DNA of 64,000 nt from Gonatopus flavifemur (Eukaryota; Arthropoda; Insecta; Hymenoptera; Dryinidae). Under the pieces are notes generated by a model that saw nothing but the letters and a program-made list of their open reading frames with translations, was not told the DNA's origin and did no database searches. Location: assembly GCA_018340375.1 (NCBI GenBank), contig JAFFJZ010000004.1, positions 25,518,001-25,582,000 of the forward strand, in the 5' to 3' direction. Made by a program: the position numbers and the translations under genes. Below are positions 32,367-44,799 of the stretch, piece after piece; within the stretch, counting starts at the first letter, position 1; each line of letters starts with the position of its first letter.

Positions 32367-33213
32367 TTGTAATTGAAAATAAAATAAAAAATCCATTCTA
32401 TCATTTCGATTGAACGAAATGAATGTCGGAGAATTTCAACATGTAATTTTTCTGATTAGTTTAAACTGATGAACCACGTAAATCCGGTGGTCCTGGCGTA
32501 GAAGTAGGCGGGTCTGGAAACAGATGAAGAATTATTTCTGTCATGGAATCTTCAAAGGAGACTTATATATTGATTGAATGCTTGTTTCGCCACTCGCAGG
32601 AAACAAGCATCACTCTGGTGAGAGTTATTGTAATTTGCTGTTTGAGAAGGAAGTTTCACTCTTAGCCAAGCTATTACTCAAGTCGAGTCAAGCTAACGCC
32701 TAAACTGAGCGAGGCCATCGCCCAAGCTGAGCCAAGCTACTGCCCAAGCTGGACCAAGCTACGACCCATGCTTGGTGCAACATGAGAATCCATTATCATC
32801 CAGAGTTGCCTAATGCTTGGAGCAGTGTCCCGCCAAGCCCTAGAGAGCCTCTGTTGAAAGCATGCGTTTTCCTTCAAGCAATATTGGTTGAAGGATGGGC
32901 CAAGCGTGGCGCAGCCAATGATCAATGATGGATCAACGAAGTCGATTTATGATTTCCCATATTGGTACAATGTTTAGACGATTGTCAACCATCCTTGTCC
33001 CTACATAGATTGCCCAGCTTTGGCTGGCAGCCTTGCGTCTAGCTATATTCCGTCGTCAGCATTGGCGGAGCCTGAAGATTTTTATATGAGAATGGGTGTA
33101 GAATCAAGATAACTTTTTTTCTGTGTAGCAATATTCTTTAAGAATACCATATTCATTCACAAAGAACTTATATTGATGTATCTACGTGTTTTTGTAATCA
33201 CAACAAAAAATGC
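32367..33213. repeat. GCCCAAGCTG-rich segment and unassigned flanks
   Basis: At ~32650-32910 CCAAGCT and GCCCAAGCTG recur at irregular spacing (GAGCCAAGCTACTGCCCAAG, GGACCAAGCTACGACCC). It resembles the interior of the GC-rich element at 9581 in style, but I cannot define the ends. No gene seen. Confidence 0.4.
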
Positions 33214-34071
33214 ATATGGGTCATTCCACTTGGTTTTGGCATCCAAATTTTACAATCCAATGAAGTAATTTTTTTCAATTTTTGGTCGAAAAATATTCGA
33301 TACGTGAAGAATGATTTAGTTTTTTAAGGCCTTCTTTCAGAAATATGATTTTTTTGAGAATCTGACGATTTTGAAATCTTCTGATTTTCGAGCGCTGGTT
33401 ACTTGAATTCCTTTAAATGTATCGGGAACTTCCACAAACATACGAGTGAGCATTTTTTTCTCTCATTTTCAATTCTGTAAATTTCATGATCTATATAATC
33501 AGCGTCCATTGAAATTTTTTCAATTGATAACTGAAAAATAAAAATTCATAATAATAGCTAGTTTCGATTTTCTTTGTTTTTTCACATGATGATATTCAAC
33601 CCATAAGAAAAATTCAACAATTTTCTCAATAATGAAGTACAACTCGTATGTGGCCGCAAAAAAATTCATTTTCCGAAAACTATGATATTCCGATTATAGA
33701 AAGAATTTTTCTGTCATAGTTCACAAATCATTCTAAAGAAAAAACAAAGAAAACCAAAGCAACTTATCATCAAAAAATTTCACTCTCTAGTTTTTAATTG
33801 GAAAACTCTTAATGAACGCTGATTATAAAGATTACGAAGTCACAGAATTGAAAACTAAAGAAAAAATGCTAACTCATATGTCTTTGAAAGTTCCTGATAC
33901 GTTTGAAAGATTTCGAGTAACCAGTGCTCGAACATGAGAAGATTTCAAAAACGTCAGATTTTCAAAAAATTATATTACTGAAAAAATCCTTTAAAAAATA
34001 AAATCCAAAAACACGTATCGAATATTTCTCGACCAAAAATCGAAATAAAATTTGGTTGTAAAGACCCATAT
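33214..34071. repeat. 858-bp fold-back element, ATATGGGTC ends
   Basis: ATATGGGTCATTCCACTTGG and the complement of CAACC..TTTACAGAAAGACCCATAT-like right end. The long arms share TTTTTGGTCGA.AAATATTCGATACG, GAAATCTTCT and AATCAGCGT. The arms differ by about 15%, so this is an older insertion. Confidence 0.72.
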
Positions 34072-35194
34072 TTCCAATTAATTTCATTTAGAAAGAATTC
34101 AATTCACTAAATTTCAATGGATTATTCAAGAACTCTTTAATGATTCACCAGGGTCAACAAAATATTGTACCATTGAAAAAATTCCATATAAAAAATAAGG
34201 GAAGTACTCTCTGCAATTCTACTATCATCAAAACCTAAAGACTAGAAATTCAAATAATGTTAAATAATAATTATAAATTTGATATAACTAAATATTCTAA
34301 CATTGAAAGATTTTCAAATCAGCTAGACATAATTACCTATAAATCAATTACATAATTTCACATTGCAAATATTCTTTATCAAAACATTGTTAAAGTATTC
34401 CTAAAATATTTGATAATCTTTCCATTCAAAGAGGAATGATTGATAGTGCACTATAGTTCACTATTCTTCACTATATAGGTATACCCAGTGGAGATATTAG
34501 GCGATATTTCGAACAGTATCGATATTTTTATAGAAAATTTGGCGAGTTTATATGGAATTTTATAAAACATAAACTGAAACTTTATACAAATTTTATAAAA
34601 ATATTGATACTTTCAAGATATCGCCCACCCGCACTACCCAGAAAGGATAATAAGTTTTATAAGAATTCGAAAGAAATTATGGATCTTCGAAGAGAATTAT
34701 TCAAGAATGTTGAAAGTGTTAGGGATGTTCAATACAGCAACGATATTCTGCACGGAGAGAAGTTCCACGTTCATTCTGATAACAAAGTAAATCCAACAGG
34801 ACTGTGTAGTAGATTTATCACATGAAATCCATACTGTAAGTGTAATCTCATAATTTATGTAATTTTTACCCAGGAATTTTTTTCTGTGAGCAAATCGATG
34901 GTTTTGAGTTCGATAAATCGATATTCTTTCCGATGTTTTTTGTACCAATGTATCGACATATTGGAACACTTTTGTTCCTTCTATCGATCATAAAAATATC
35001 GTATGAAAATCGGTAAACTTGGAGAACATAACGAAAATTTGCAGGAAGTCCTAGCTTTGGATTAATAAGATATTTGGGAACTCCTGGCAATCCAAAAGGA
35101 CTCAACTTTTGTGGTTGACTTTCAATTATTCTTTGGTGTACTGAATACTTGGTCAGGAAATGGTGATTTGATGATTTTCACCATATGGTAGCCC
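34072..35194. other. Intergenic sequence containing one short fold-back copy
   Basis: Apart from the element at 34491-34637, nothing is recognisable. Some ATCGATA-rich palindromic text lies near 34900-34990. Confidence 0.4.
34491..34637. repeat. GATCGGCGATATTTCA fold-back, diverged copy 4
   Basis: GGCGATATTTCGAACAGTATCGATATTTTTATAGAAAATT... to ...AAATATTGATACTTTCAAGATATCGCC. It has the family interior (GAGTTTATATGGAATTTTAT) but decayed ends. Confidence 0.6.
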
Positions 35195-35480
35195 CCCAGA
35201 TAACACACGAAGAATTCTTTTTCAAGAGCATGAATAGAACTCTTCAAAAACTCTTTTCGAACTAATGAATTCATATAGAGCTCTGGAGGAGTTCAATCTG
35301 TCGGACATTAACCAGTTCTTTGAGAGTACTCAAACAATACTTCTGATATTTCCAAAGAGCTTGTCAATGTCCGACAGATTGAACTCCTCCAGAGCTCTAT
35401 ATGAAATCATTGGTTCGAAAAGAAATCTTGAAGAGTTCTATTCTTGCTCTTGAAAAAGAATTCTCCGTGTGTTATCTGGG
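35195..35480. repeat. CCCAGATAACACACGAAGAA fold-back, copy 1
   Basis: CCCAGATAACACACGAAGAA and the complement of TTCTCCGTGTGTTATCTGGG. Inner arms are GAGCTCTGGAGGAGTTCAAT / ATTGAACTCCTCCAGAGCTC. Confidence 0.82.
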
Positions 35481-35610
35481 TAAGTTCGTTTATTGGCGTT
35501 CCGAGTTACCCCAACTTGCTTCAAGTATTCTGGATTCGCTATTTCCAGTTATACAAACTAATCGATTGGTTTGGTACGAGTTGAAACAACTTAGAATACA
35601 TAGAACGCAT

Positions 35611-35895
35611 CCCAGATAACACACGAAGAATTCTTCTTCAAAAGCAAGAATAGAATTCTTCAAGAACTCTTTTCGAACCAATGAATTCATAAAGACCTCT
35701 GGAGGAGTTCAATCTTTGGGACATTAACGAGTTCTTCAAGAGTACTAAAACAATACTTTCAGCATTCTCGAAGAGCTTGTCAATGTCCGACAGATTGAAC
35801 TCCTCCAGAGCTCTTTATGAATTCATTAGTTCGAAAAGAGTTCTTGAAAAATTCTATTCTGGTTTTTGAGAAGGAATTCTTCGTGTGTTATCAGG
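35611..35895. repeat. CCCAGATAACACACGAAGAA fold-back, copy 2
   Basis: Same element as 35195-35480, 130 bp away and in an equivalent palindromic form, with AT on both sides (35609-35610, 35896-35897). The interior differs by scattered substitutions, so it is an independent insertion or an old duplication. Confidence 0.82.
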
Positions 35896-36257
35896 GATGG
35901 ACCTAATGACCGATTTGTGATCGAAAAATCCCGGTCCGTTCAGGCAACTTTTCAATCATAAAGTGACCAAAAAATGTAGTGCGTTCTTGGAATCTTTTTG
36001 AATATCCTTGAGGTGAGCACCCGAAAATTATCCCGACGAAATTGAAAAATCGCCATGTGAAAATTAGTTTTTGAGATCGGTTTATGTTCAAACAAATGCC
36101 CAGAACTACTATGATGTAACCAAAACTAACATTTTCACTAAAATGTAACTAAAGAGGAGCCGCAATTTTTGGTCACTTCCAAATTCACCAAGTTTCCTTA
36201 GGGACTTTCCTGTTTTCTTTTATTGGGTAATGTGTAAAGTACCCGATCGAAAGTAGA

Positions 36258-36918
36258 GCTCATTGAGCTCTATAATATACTGGAGTGCGCACTCCCCAGA
36301 TATTCAATGAAATAAAATGAGAAATCCTTCGTCAGAGAGAGAAAAAAACCGTTCATGCATGAGAGAGATGGCGTTACCCATCCAACTACTACCTTCGCTA
36401 CAAAAATGGTGGAAATCATCAATGTTTTTAGCAAAGAAACTATTTTTGTTAGCCTCGTCTCTTTCTCGTCAATGGCTTCTCTCTCTGACGATAGTTTTCT
36501 ACCCGTACAGCACAACCACCGATTCTCCACCCAGGACTTCGGTGAACTGGAGGTGGAGAATCAGTGGAGAAATGAGAGCCGTGGAAATAAGGGAGAAATA
36601 AGGGAGAGTCTCGGTTGAGGCAACAGAGAGGCAACGTGGATTTGTCCGCCCCCTTTATTTTCAATAAAATTTATGTTAGTGGATTCACTCATTGAAATTT
36701 GGTTGTGTAAATCGACAGATGTGAATTTTATTGAAAATAAAGGGGGCGGACAAATCGACGTCGCCTCTCCGTTGACTCAACGGAGACTCTCACTTATTCT
36801 TCCCTTATTTCCACGGCTCCCATTTCTCCCAGTTCCAGTCCACCGAAGTCCTAAGTGGAGGATCGGTGGTTGTGATGTACGGGTAGGGAGTGCGCATTTC
36901 AGTGAATTATAGAATGGT
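36258..36918. repeat. Palindromic element, GAGTGCGCACTCCC ends, with an insertion in one arm
   Basis: The arms contain ACTGGAGTGCGCACTCCC / GGGAGTGCGCATTTCAGT, then CTACCCGTACAGCACAACC / GGTTGTGATGTACGGGTAG and AAATAAAGGGGGCGGACAAAT with its complement. The left arm carries an extra ~210 bp (about 36298-36508) whose own ends are inverted around CGTCAGAGAGAGAA / TTCTCTCTCTGACG. The right arm shows the empty site. Confidence 0.72.
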
Positions 36919-37221
36919 AGAGCCCGACTGGCAATAACCCAACTAGTTGTTGGCCAGACTAGGGTTGAGCCCGATTGTTGTCATCCCCGACCTTGTATGA
37001 ATATGGAATCCTACATATAGGAAAACACAGCAAAATTAAATATTTGCTAAATTCCTGCTACAAATGTCTCTCAATATTGATTCTGTTGACAGAACTTACG
37101 GATTTCAATGAATTATTAATTTATTCATACAAGCAAATATTCAAAAATTGATTGAGTAAATAATTATTTGCTGAAAATGAATAAATATATATAATATAAT
37201 ATATTATAATATGATATAATA
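36919..37221. other. Short intergenic stretch ending in a TATAA microsatellite
   Basis: From ~37180 the sequence is ATAATATAATATATTATAAT-type simple repeat, the target of the mariner insertion at 37222. Confidence 0.55.
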
Positions 37222-38519
37222 TTAGGTGCGTAACTTTGCTCCCGCCGTTTTGCAATAGATGGCTGTAGTGGTAAGTGGTAGTTGAAAAAAATAGATCATA
37301 GATGTCATACAATAAACTTAGGTATTTGTAAACATAACGCCATCAGAATATTAGTCGATTTGTGTCTGCATCATAAAGTTATTCTAGATTAAACATGTCA
37401 GCTTACGAGCCAAATTCTCGTCACTTGCGGGAGGTTTTAATTTTCTGCTTTAATATGAAGTAATCTGCGGCTGAGGCTCATCGAATGCTCTCAAATACCT
37501 ATTGTGAGGCCGCTATTAGTGAAAGAACGTGCCGAGAGTGGTTTCAACGCTTCAAGAACGATGATTTTAACGTCGAAGACCAGCATGGCGGTGGAAGAGA
37601 GAAGGTTTTCGAAGATGCAGAATTGGAGGCATTACTTGATCAAGACTCGTGTCAAACGCAACAAGAATGGGCAGGATCATTGGGAGTGACGCAGCCAGCC
37701 ATTTCAAAACGCCTGAAAGTCATGGGAATGATTCAGAAACACGGAAATTGGGTGCCGTACGAGTTGAAGCCGAGAGATGTTGAACGGCGTTTGTGTGTTT
37801 GTAAACAGCTGCTTGCAAGGCAAAGACGGAAGGGATTTCCGCATCGCATTGTGACTGGAGACGGGAAATGGGTTCATTACGATAATCCCAAGCGCAGCAA
37901 ATCATGGGGATATTCCGGCCATGCTTCCACGTCGACGACCGAACCGAATATTCACGGTTCCAAGGAACTTCCAAGGTTATGCTCAGTATTTGGTGGGACC
38001 AGCTCGGCGTAGTGTATCATGAGTTGTTAAAACCGACTGAAACAATCACAGGCGGTCGTTATCAAACGCAATTAATGCGTTTGAGCCAAACATTGAAAGA
38101 TAAACGGCCGCAATACAACGAGAGACATGATCAAGTGATTTTACAGCATGACAATGCTCGACCCCATGTTGCGAAAGTGGTCAAGACATACTTGGAAACT
38201 TTGAAATGGGAAGTCCTACCCCACCCGCTGTATTCTCCAGACGTTGCTCCCTCGGACTATCACTTGTTTCAATCAATGGCACACGGCCTAGCTGACCAGC
38301 ACTTCCGGTCTTATGAAGAAGTGAAAAATTGGATCGATTCGTGGATCGCTTCAGAAGATGACCAGCTTTTTCAACGCGGGATTCATATGCTGCCCGAAAG
38401 ATGGGAGAAAGTAGTGGCCAGCGGTGGACAATACTTTGAATCATAAATGTATAACCAGTTTTTTACAATAAAGCCTCGAATTTCGGAAGAAAAAGGCGGG
38501 AGCGAAGTTATACACCTAA
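37222..38519 (+). mobile_element. Full-length mariner transposon
   Basis: 1298 bp. The ends are TTAGGTGCGTAACTTTGCTC and, on the other strand, TTAGGTGTATAACTTCGCTC, flanked by TA (37220-37221, 38520-38521). It is inserted in an AT microsatellite which continues on the right (38521-38600: TATAA, then TATGA units). It encodes one transposase on the plus strand. Confidence 0.93.
37395..38446 (+). pseudogene. Mariner transposase, two inactivating lesions
   Basis: Starts ATGTCAGCTTACGAG and would give ~346 residues ending GGQYFES. Motifs in order are HLREVLIFCF, AEAHRMLSNTY, SERTCREWFQRF (helix-turn-helix), WVPYELKPRDVERR (mariner WVPHEL-type signature), IVTGDGKWVHYDN (first Asp), QHDNARPHVAKVV (second Asp) and PLYSPDVAPSDYHLF (YSPDLAPSD-type, third Asp, D34D). 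Lesions are a TAA at codon 23 (37461-37463), apparently from an AAA codon, and an 11-bp insertion near 37961-37975, where TTCCAAGG is repeated, shifting the frame after NIHGSK. The catalytic residues are intact, so it died recently. Confidence 0.92.
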
Positions 38520-39425
38520 TATAATATAATATGATGGAATATAATATAATATAATATAATATGATATGATATGATATGATATGATATAATATAATATAAT
38601 AGCTTATATATGTAGATATATTTTTCTTCTATAGATTTATATACTACTTTCAGATTTATAATATAATAAATCGAATGCAACACCTTGGTAAGAAAAAAAA
38701 AGAGAAAATAGAAGAGTAAGAATCGCTTCGGAAACGATATTCAGAATTCGTGTGTGTTTGTTTCCCTAGGTTTTTGAGTCTTCCAATCGTTTTCTATCAG
38801 TTTGTTCATTATGGTAAATTTTCCATTAGCTTTAATTTGGACAACCTCCAGAAATCCTATGTGGAATATATTTTTAACTACAAAAATTGTTTCATCTGAT
38901 TGTTGCAGTGGTCACAGACCCGAAACATTATATCCATGTGAATACATGTGCGTATTACAGTAGTCATTCGATTTTCTTTTGTCTGATCTCTCTTTTCAAT
39001 TCTCTCCCTTTCCATGGGTTGGAAAAAGATACCAGGTGGAAGAAAATCGAATGAGTACTGTACATGTTCCGTTGTGTCTGTATGAGTAAGGGTCGGCGTT
39101 TCGGATCTGGGTCCACTGGATTATTGTGGGACATCTCGAAGAGATCTGAAATATTTCAAAATTTCTCCGTCTGCGGGGCCAATAATTATTGTAGCACATC
39201 TGTTACTCAAAATATTGAATAAAGATTATAGTCGTATTATCAAAGCATGTTAGCGATTAGTATGAAAGTATGGGAATATCATGTTGAAGTTTAGATCATT
39301 TATTGAAATGAATCAGTAACCACAAGAAAAAGAATCTCAATTATATGCATTATCATTCTGGCAATATGATTTCAGGACACTTCATCGGATCTGAATAAGT
39401 ATATAATAAGAGATCCACGTAAATA
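38520..39425. other. AT microsatellite and intergenic sequence
   Basis: 38521-38600 is TATAA/TATGA simple repeat. A weak palindrome lies at ~38956-39062 (ACAGTAGTCATTCGATTTTC / GAAAATCGAATGAGTACTGT). No gene recognised. Confidence 0.5.
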
Positions 39426-39719
39426 CACAGTAAAAAAAATTCCGTCATTGTGTAAAGAGGAAGTAAGTGTCAAAATTCAAGTGTTGAATATTTAACTACG
39501 TGTTAAAATTCAAGTGTTGAATATTTAACACTTTCGTGTGTTTATTCAACACACTGATCAAATGCTATTCGATCGATTCATTTTCAACACATTAAAATGT
39601 TATTCGAGTTCAAATTAACACTTTATAAGTGTCACTCTGGAATCAATACACGTTGAGTGTGAAGAAAAATGGTTAACATTCGCTTGTGTGTTGAATTTGA
39701 CGAAAAATTTTTTGCTGTG
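39426..39719. repeat. Fold-back element, CACAGTAAAAAAA ends, GTGTTGAA-rich, TA duplication
   Basis: CACAGTAAAAAAAATTCCGTC and the complement of the right end (CACAGCAAAAAATTTTTCGTC), TA on both sides. The interior repeats AGTGTTGAATATTTAACAC-like palindromes. It abuts the next element, sharing the TA at 39720-39721. Confidence 0.85.
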
Positions 39720-39721
39720 TA

Positions 39722-40007
39722 CCCAAGTAGCACCAGAATATACTATAAACGGTCTTCGAATATTCGAAATATGTTGTATGCACATTCCAAAAGACCGTTT
39801 CATAGGTGCTATGCATGTTCATCGAACGTATGTAATCGAATATATAACGGTACGTCAATCGAACGTCGATTGAATGAATATAGTACATTTCGGATGTACT
39901 ATGTCTAAGTATATTCGAAACAGTCTTATTCGAGTATTCTATGAACATTCATTATATGTTCTTCGTATCTCATTCGTACATACTTCGAACTTCCGTTGCT
40001 GCTTGGG
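39722..40007. repeat. CCCAAGTAGCA fold-back element
   Basis: CCCAAGTAGCACCAGAATATAC to the complement end ...TTCCGTTGCTGCTTGGG. Same family as 12920-13240 in opposite orientation and 60581-60851 in the same orientation. It begins directly after the TA of the preceding element. Confidence 0.82.
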
Positions 40008-40105
40008 CCAAAAGGAAGGGAAGTTGTCCATGTTTGATTCATATCTCACTTTAATGAATCAGTCAACCGTTTCCCTAGTAGAAATGATCCATGCGAGACC
40101 ACATA

Positions 40106-40505
40106 CAGGATGATCCAGAACTCACGCAACGTACTTCATAGGCATATTCTTCAGTCAAAATTCAATAATTTCCCGTTGAACAAAATTTTTTTGAGGCTGA
40201 GTTTTCAAGATACGAGCATCTTTAGCTTTTTTCGAAAATTCGAATAGCCCAAAAGCATTGTATGCTACAAACCTCAACTTGATACCATCGGCTAAGTTGG
40301 AGAACGGCGGATCTGTGGAAAAAATTGAACTATTCTTTCACCACTCAATTTCTGGACTATCAGCCAATCAGAATTCAGCAACGTAAAATTTGTATAGCTC
40401 CGAAACAAAGAATGACAGGATATTTCAATTTTTTCCCAGAGATCCGCCGTTTTCCAACTTAACCGATAGTGTGAAGTTGAGGTTTGTAGCACACAATTCT
40501 CTTGA
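40106..40505. repeat. Partial CAGGATGATCC element, relative of 30957
   Basis: Left end CAGGATGATCCAGAACTCAC. The interior shares AAGTTGGAGAACGGCGGATC, CAGCCAATCA.A.TTCAGCAACGT and CAGAGATCCGCCGTTTTCCA with 30957-31529. The right terminal repeat is missing. Confidence 0.65.
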
Positions 40506-41428
40506 ATTCAACAAGTTTAAATCACTGTAACTCCACAACGAAGGAAGCTAAATGAGATTTATTTTTTTCCAGGGATACCCCGTGATCTGACTTAGAGAAT
40601 AGTGTTGGATTCAAAAGTCAGAAATAACGATAACTGTTTGGTTCGGTTTGGTTGTTGGAGGCCGTCGAACTAAACAATTACCCTCAAATAATAAATAGAT
40701 GAAAATATTTTTACAAGGATTATTTTCATGTCAAAGTAACTACAAAGAACGGTTTTATGCTATTGGAACGGACAAAGATGTTGTTGATGAATTCTTATTT
40801 TTATTCAAACGTTACAGTTTTTTCCGATTCTTTCCAAACTTCGGCCCCTTCGCGCAATCTCAAGATCCGGAGCAAAAATGTTGTCTTTATTTTACCCTTT
40901 ATTACGAAGCCAATGCGCAAGTTTTCCGCGCTACTAGAAACCGATTCTCGAAAAAAAGTTTTTTTCGTTCCACCCTAATGTATATTGCTTTATGAAAGTG
41001 GAATTCAGCTGCAGTAAAAATATCACTACAGCAATATCCATGATATCGATATATGAAGAATGTGCTTAGAAAAATTTGTATTACGTATTGTATGATATGT
41101 TCGAAAATATCGAGATACCAGAAACTAATAACAGTTTCTGAAAAGTATTTATTTTTCGCATGATGCGAGATACCCAAGGAGCATAACCACGTACATAGGA
41201 GATTCATGGAATATTTGTTTCATATGCATTTAGTACAGTTGAACACGTTCAAAGTATCTTCATAGTACGTTCACGAAAATGAACGTTCTAAGAACGTGCC
41301 ATGGAATATTGTTTGCTGTACAAAATGAATATAACCAAATGGCATGTCTACAGTACTCCACCAGCACTTTCGGGTTACTTAGGTTTGCTCTTCCTCATAT
41401 TATCTCGGATAACCGATGTACCGTATAA
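40506..41428. other. Intergenic sequence, nothing firmly recognised
   Basis: Near 41190-41320 there are scattered GAACGTTC / GTACATAG blocks like those inside the CCCAAGTAGCA family, too decayed to bound. Confidence 0.4.
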
Positions 41429-41561
41429 TAGTGATGGGTATCTTTGGAAAGGATCGATCCTCATTTATATAAGAAATATATAATTTTTATACTTTTCGTT
41501 ACAAATTTGATTATTTTTATGAAAGAAAAGGATCGATCTTTTTCAAGGATGCCCATTACTA
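41429..41561. repeat. Short fold-back element, TAGTGATGGG ends
   Basis: TAGTGATGGGTATCTTTGGAAA against the complement of the right end (TAGTAATGGGCATCCTTGAAAA), with GGATCGATCC / GGATCGATC inside. A second copy is at 56509-56647. Confidence 0.7.
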
Positions 41562-41931
41562 CACGGAGAGAAAAAATTTGCTGACGCAGCAAATGGAGGT
41601 ATTATATATAGAATAGCAACATTTTTTGCTGAACTAGCTAAAAATTTGCTATAACAGCAATCGTGTTAGCTACGACAGCAATTTTTTAGCTGTGGCAGCA
41701 AAAAATGTTTGCTTCGCCAGCAAATTTTCAGTATTATATACAGAATAGCAAACAAATTTTGCTGGGATAGCAAACATTTTTTGCTGCCACAGCTGAAAAT
41801 TCGCTGTTGCAGCTAACAAGATTGCTGGAACAGCAAATAGTTTGCTGTCACAGCAAAAAATTTGCTGCTCTGGCAAAAGAAACCCAGCAAAAGTAGATTC
41901 CGCTGCCACAGCGAATTCCTTTTTCTCCGTG
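41562..41931. repeat. AGCAAA-rich fold-back element, copy 2, TA duplication
   Basis: 370 bp and nearly the same as 20372-20721, with about 20 extra bases (CAGCAAATAGTTTGCTGTCA) near the right end. TA flanks both sides here, whereas copy 1 is flanked by CA. Confidence 0.9.
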
Positions 41932-44799
41932 TACTGTATCTGTATGCAATTTTTTATGTGAAAGCAGGAATATTGACTTAGGATATCAATGAAGAATATT
42001 ATTTGTTCATACATTTATTTATCTCAAAATAATATTCAATGAATGTCCGCTGGATACTTAAAATATCATTGTTTACATGTAGATTGAATTACAAAAAAGA
42101 AAATCATTGTCAAGCTGTATGTAATTCATACTCATTCCTGACACTATAGCCATAATAGAATATTATGAAATTAGATTTATAATAGACGTATTATCAGTAT
42201 TACATTTGTCGTATAACTTTTACAAATTTAGTTTACAAGACTTATACACAATTTAAATACTAAATTACATTCTTGGACGAAGAATGATTTTTTTTTAACC
42301 TTAACCCTCAAAGTACACTTCCTCATTTTTCAGACTCTGAGACCACAAGGGGTCTATTGTACCTATATAGTTTTTTAACACAAATTTTTTTAAATGCTCA
42401 ACTTTTATTTCCATTTTTATCTGGGAAGACAACATTTCTCAAACATTTATTCGTTCATACAGATTCTGTAGAGTGTACCCAGGCAGAAAAATTAGATGGA
42501 TAACTGTTGTTATTACGTTGTTTTTCAAATTCACGCGAAGCTGTACGGAGTTTGCCACGTTTGTGATTAAAAGTTTAACGAACTCGAGCAACTTGCCAGA
42601 AACACGAGCAACAACAACAATTCAAGTTGAAATTTTGGGTGTGCAGCATATCCGTAGAGTGCACCACCGATGACGTCCATCGCCTCGACATAGAATTTAA
42701 GTAGAGAATTCCCTCGTAGCATTAGAAGTTGTATATATACTATGCACGTTCACAATACATATACAACATTCGGTTGCTACTGGGGTTGTTGAAGGAGTGA
42801 TTGACTGATAGGGGAAGCAGCGTGGAGGCGCTCCTTTTTGGCCGTCCTCTCCACACTCTAAATAGCACAAGAACTTCTTAAATATGCTGATTGTTTTGTG
42901 AATATGAAAGATATGTGCGAATGCATAATTGCACAAAATTGGTCAAGATATTCTGTAAGGGTGAATATCACATAATAATCAGGGTTCGATCAAGGGGGGG
43001 GGGGGGAGATTATAGCCCCGATCCCCGTTTGCCGGTGGGCCTAATTTGAGGAAGGTGCATTGATGCAAAAAGCTTTGAAGGACATTCTTTCCCTTGCTTT
43101 TTATCTTGAGGGGACCTCGAATTCTCTCATAGCCCTATTCGAAACCGTGTCAATTAAAACGGTATGCACAGTTAGGTCTAGGAGTAGGACTGGTCCTACG
43201 CCATGTATAAGAATATAGGCTGGGACCAGGTCCAGTCTCAAACCTGATTGTTCATACCGCCCTCAGGGGATCTCAACTTGTTCGTAGGATTTTCCAAACA
43301 TGTTGTTAATATTTTTCACCTCTTGTATTGCTTAGGATCATTTCTTTATCCAGGTATTGTTCCTCCACCTAAATTTTATGTCAAAACGACGAAGCACTTC
43401 TCTGGTGGTGCTGTACCAGCATTGTTGCATATTTGACGAGGCTACGTCTCCGCAAATGGTCGTGAATAATTGTTTGTTACATACTTAGCATTTTGTCATT
43501 AGGGTACACATAATCAATGAGATTCACGAAAGGTACAATACACCCAGCGTGTACTATAAAGAATTAATGCTCTTTTGCTAACAATTATTTTTATTTGTAT
43601 TTTTTCCTGATTAGTCATTCTAACCAATGAGAATACGTGATTGATCAATTCTGTTATATCTAGGGGTGTCTTGGCAACAGTGGGTTAATGCAATATATGA
43701 TTTTCGATAGATGTTTGATCGCTCAAAAAGAATGTGACTCCTTCGAATAGCGAAGCATGACATAATTTGGAAAAATTTTTATTCCGAAGGTACTAAAATA
43801 TTTTACTTTGGTCCTCTTCGGGTCCATTCATGAAAATTAATGACGTGAGATGATGATTGATCATGTCGAGTTTTTTTTATAAAAAGGATATGGCAGATCT
43901 CTTATATAAATATAAATAGGTTTCAGTCAAAATCCCTTTCTGGTGAAAATGAAACGTATGGAGTGACGTGAAAATGCAACTAGGAGGCATCCAAGAAGCG
44001 AAAATTGAAACATCTCACGCGTTTTTTTGTTCCAATCTTCGCTTCCTCAAGCGTCGATTTTGACTAGAGCCTAGTGGAAGTGAATGATATATGATTTTGT
44101 TTCATTAGGGGTCTAATTAAGAATTATATTGAGTAACTAAGAGTTACAAGAAAATTCGTAGATCAAAATACATTCAAAGCAAGTCACCACGTATCAATTA
44201 AGTATATTCTCAGTGATTTTCAATAACTATGCATGGGAATATAGTATTGGCTTTATAAAATTAGGTCAATTGAAGAGGGATTCGTTTGGGAAATTTACCA
44301 TATGAATGGATTCTTGCTTTCTCCAAAAATGCACAACAAATTATCAGAAGGAATTATTTCAATCGTAAACATGGATAATAATGTACACCCAGATTGGGAC
44401 GATCATGGGATATTCAACAAAAACATCGAAAAGGTTTTCTGAAACTTTGGAGACGTTTTGAATTTCTCTACATAGCACAACAAAGGTGCAATTTGAGGCT
44501 TCAAATTTTGAATTCCACAAGCTCAGTTTCTTTATTTTCGCATACATTGTACTGAAAATCAGGACAATAGAGAAAAATGCAGTTCCCATCCATAAATCCG
44601 ATAACTCCATCATCTTATAAACAATATTACACTATATGTTGTGGAATTTTCGATTTAAAAACCCAAAACGTTCCGTTACCGCACTATACTGTCAATTTTG
44701 TGAGGTTCCTTTTTTCGTGCAGTTTAGTTTTCATGAACTTTTGTTTGGGATATAAGAATTGCAAAACTATGCATATAATTTACAGCATTATGTGAAAAA
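41932..44799. other. Intergenic sequence
   Basis: No gene recognised. There is a G-run near 42990-43006, and a decayed trace of the CCCAAGTAGCA interior near 42720-42785 (TGTATATATACTATGCACGTTC... ending TTGCTACTGGGG). Confidence 0.4.
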
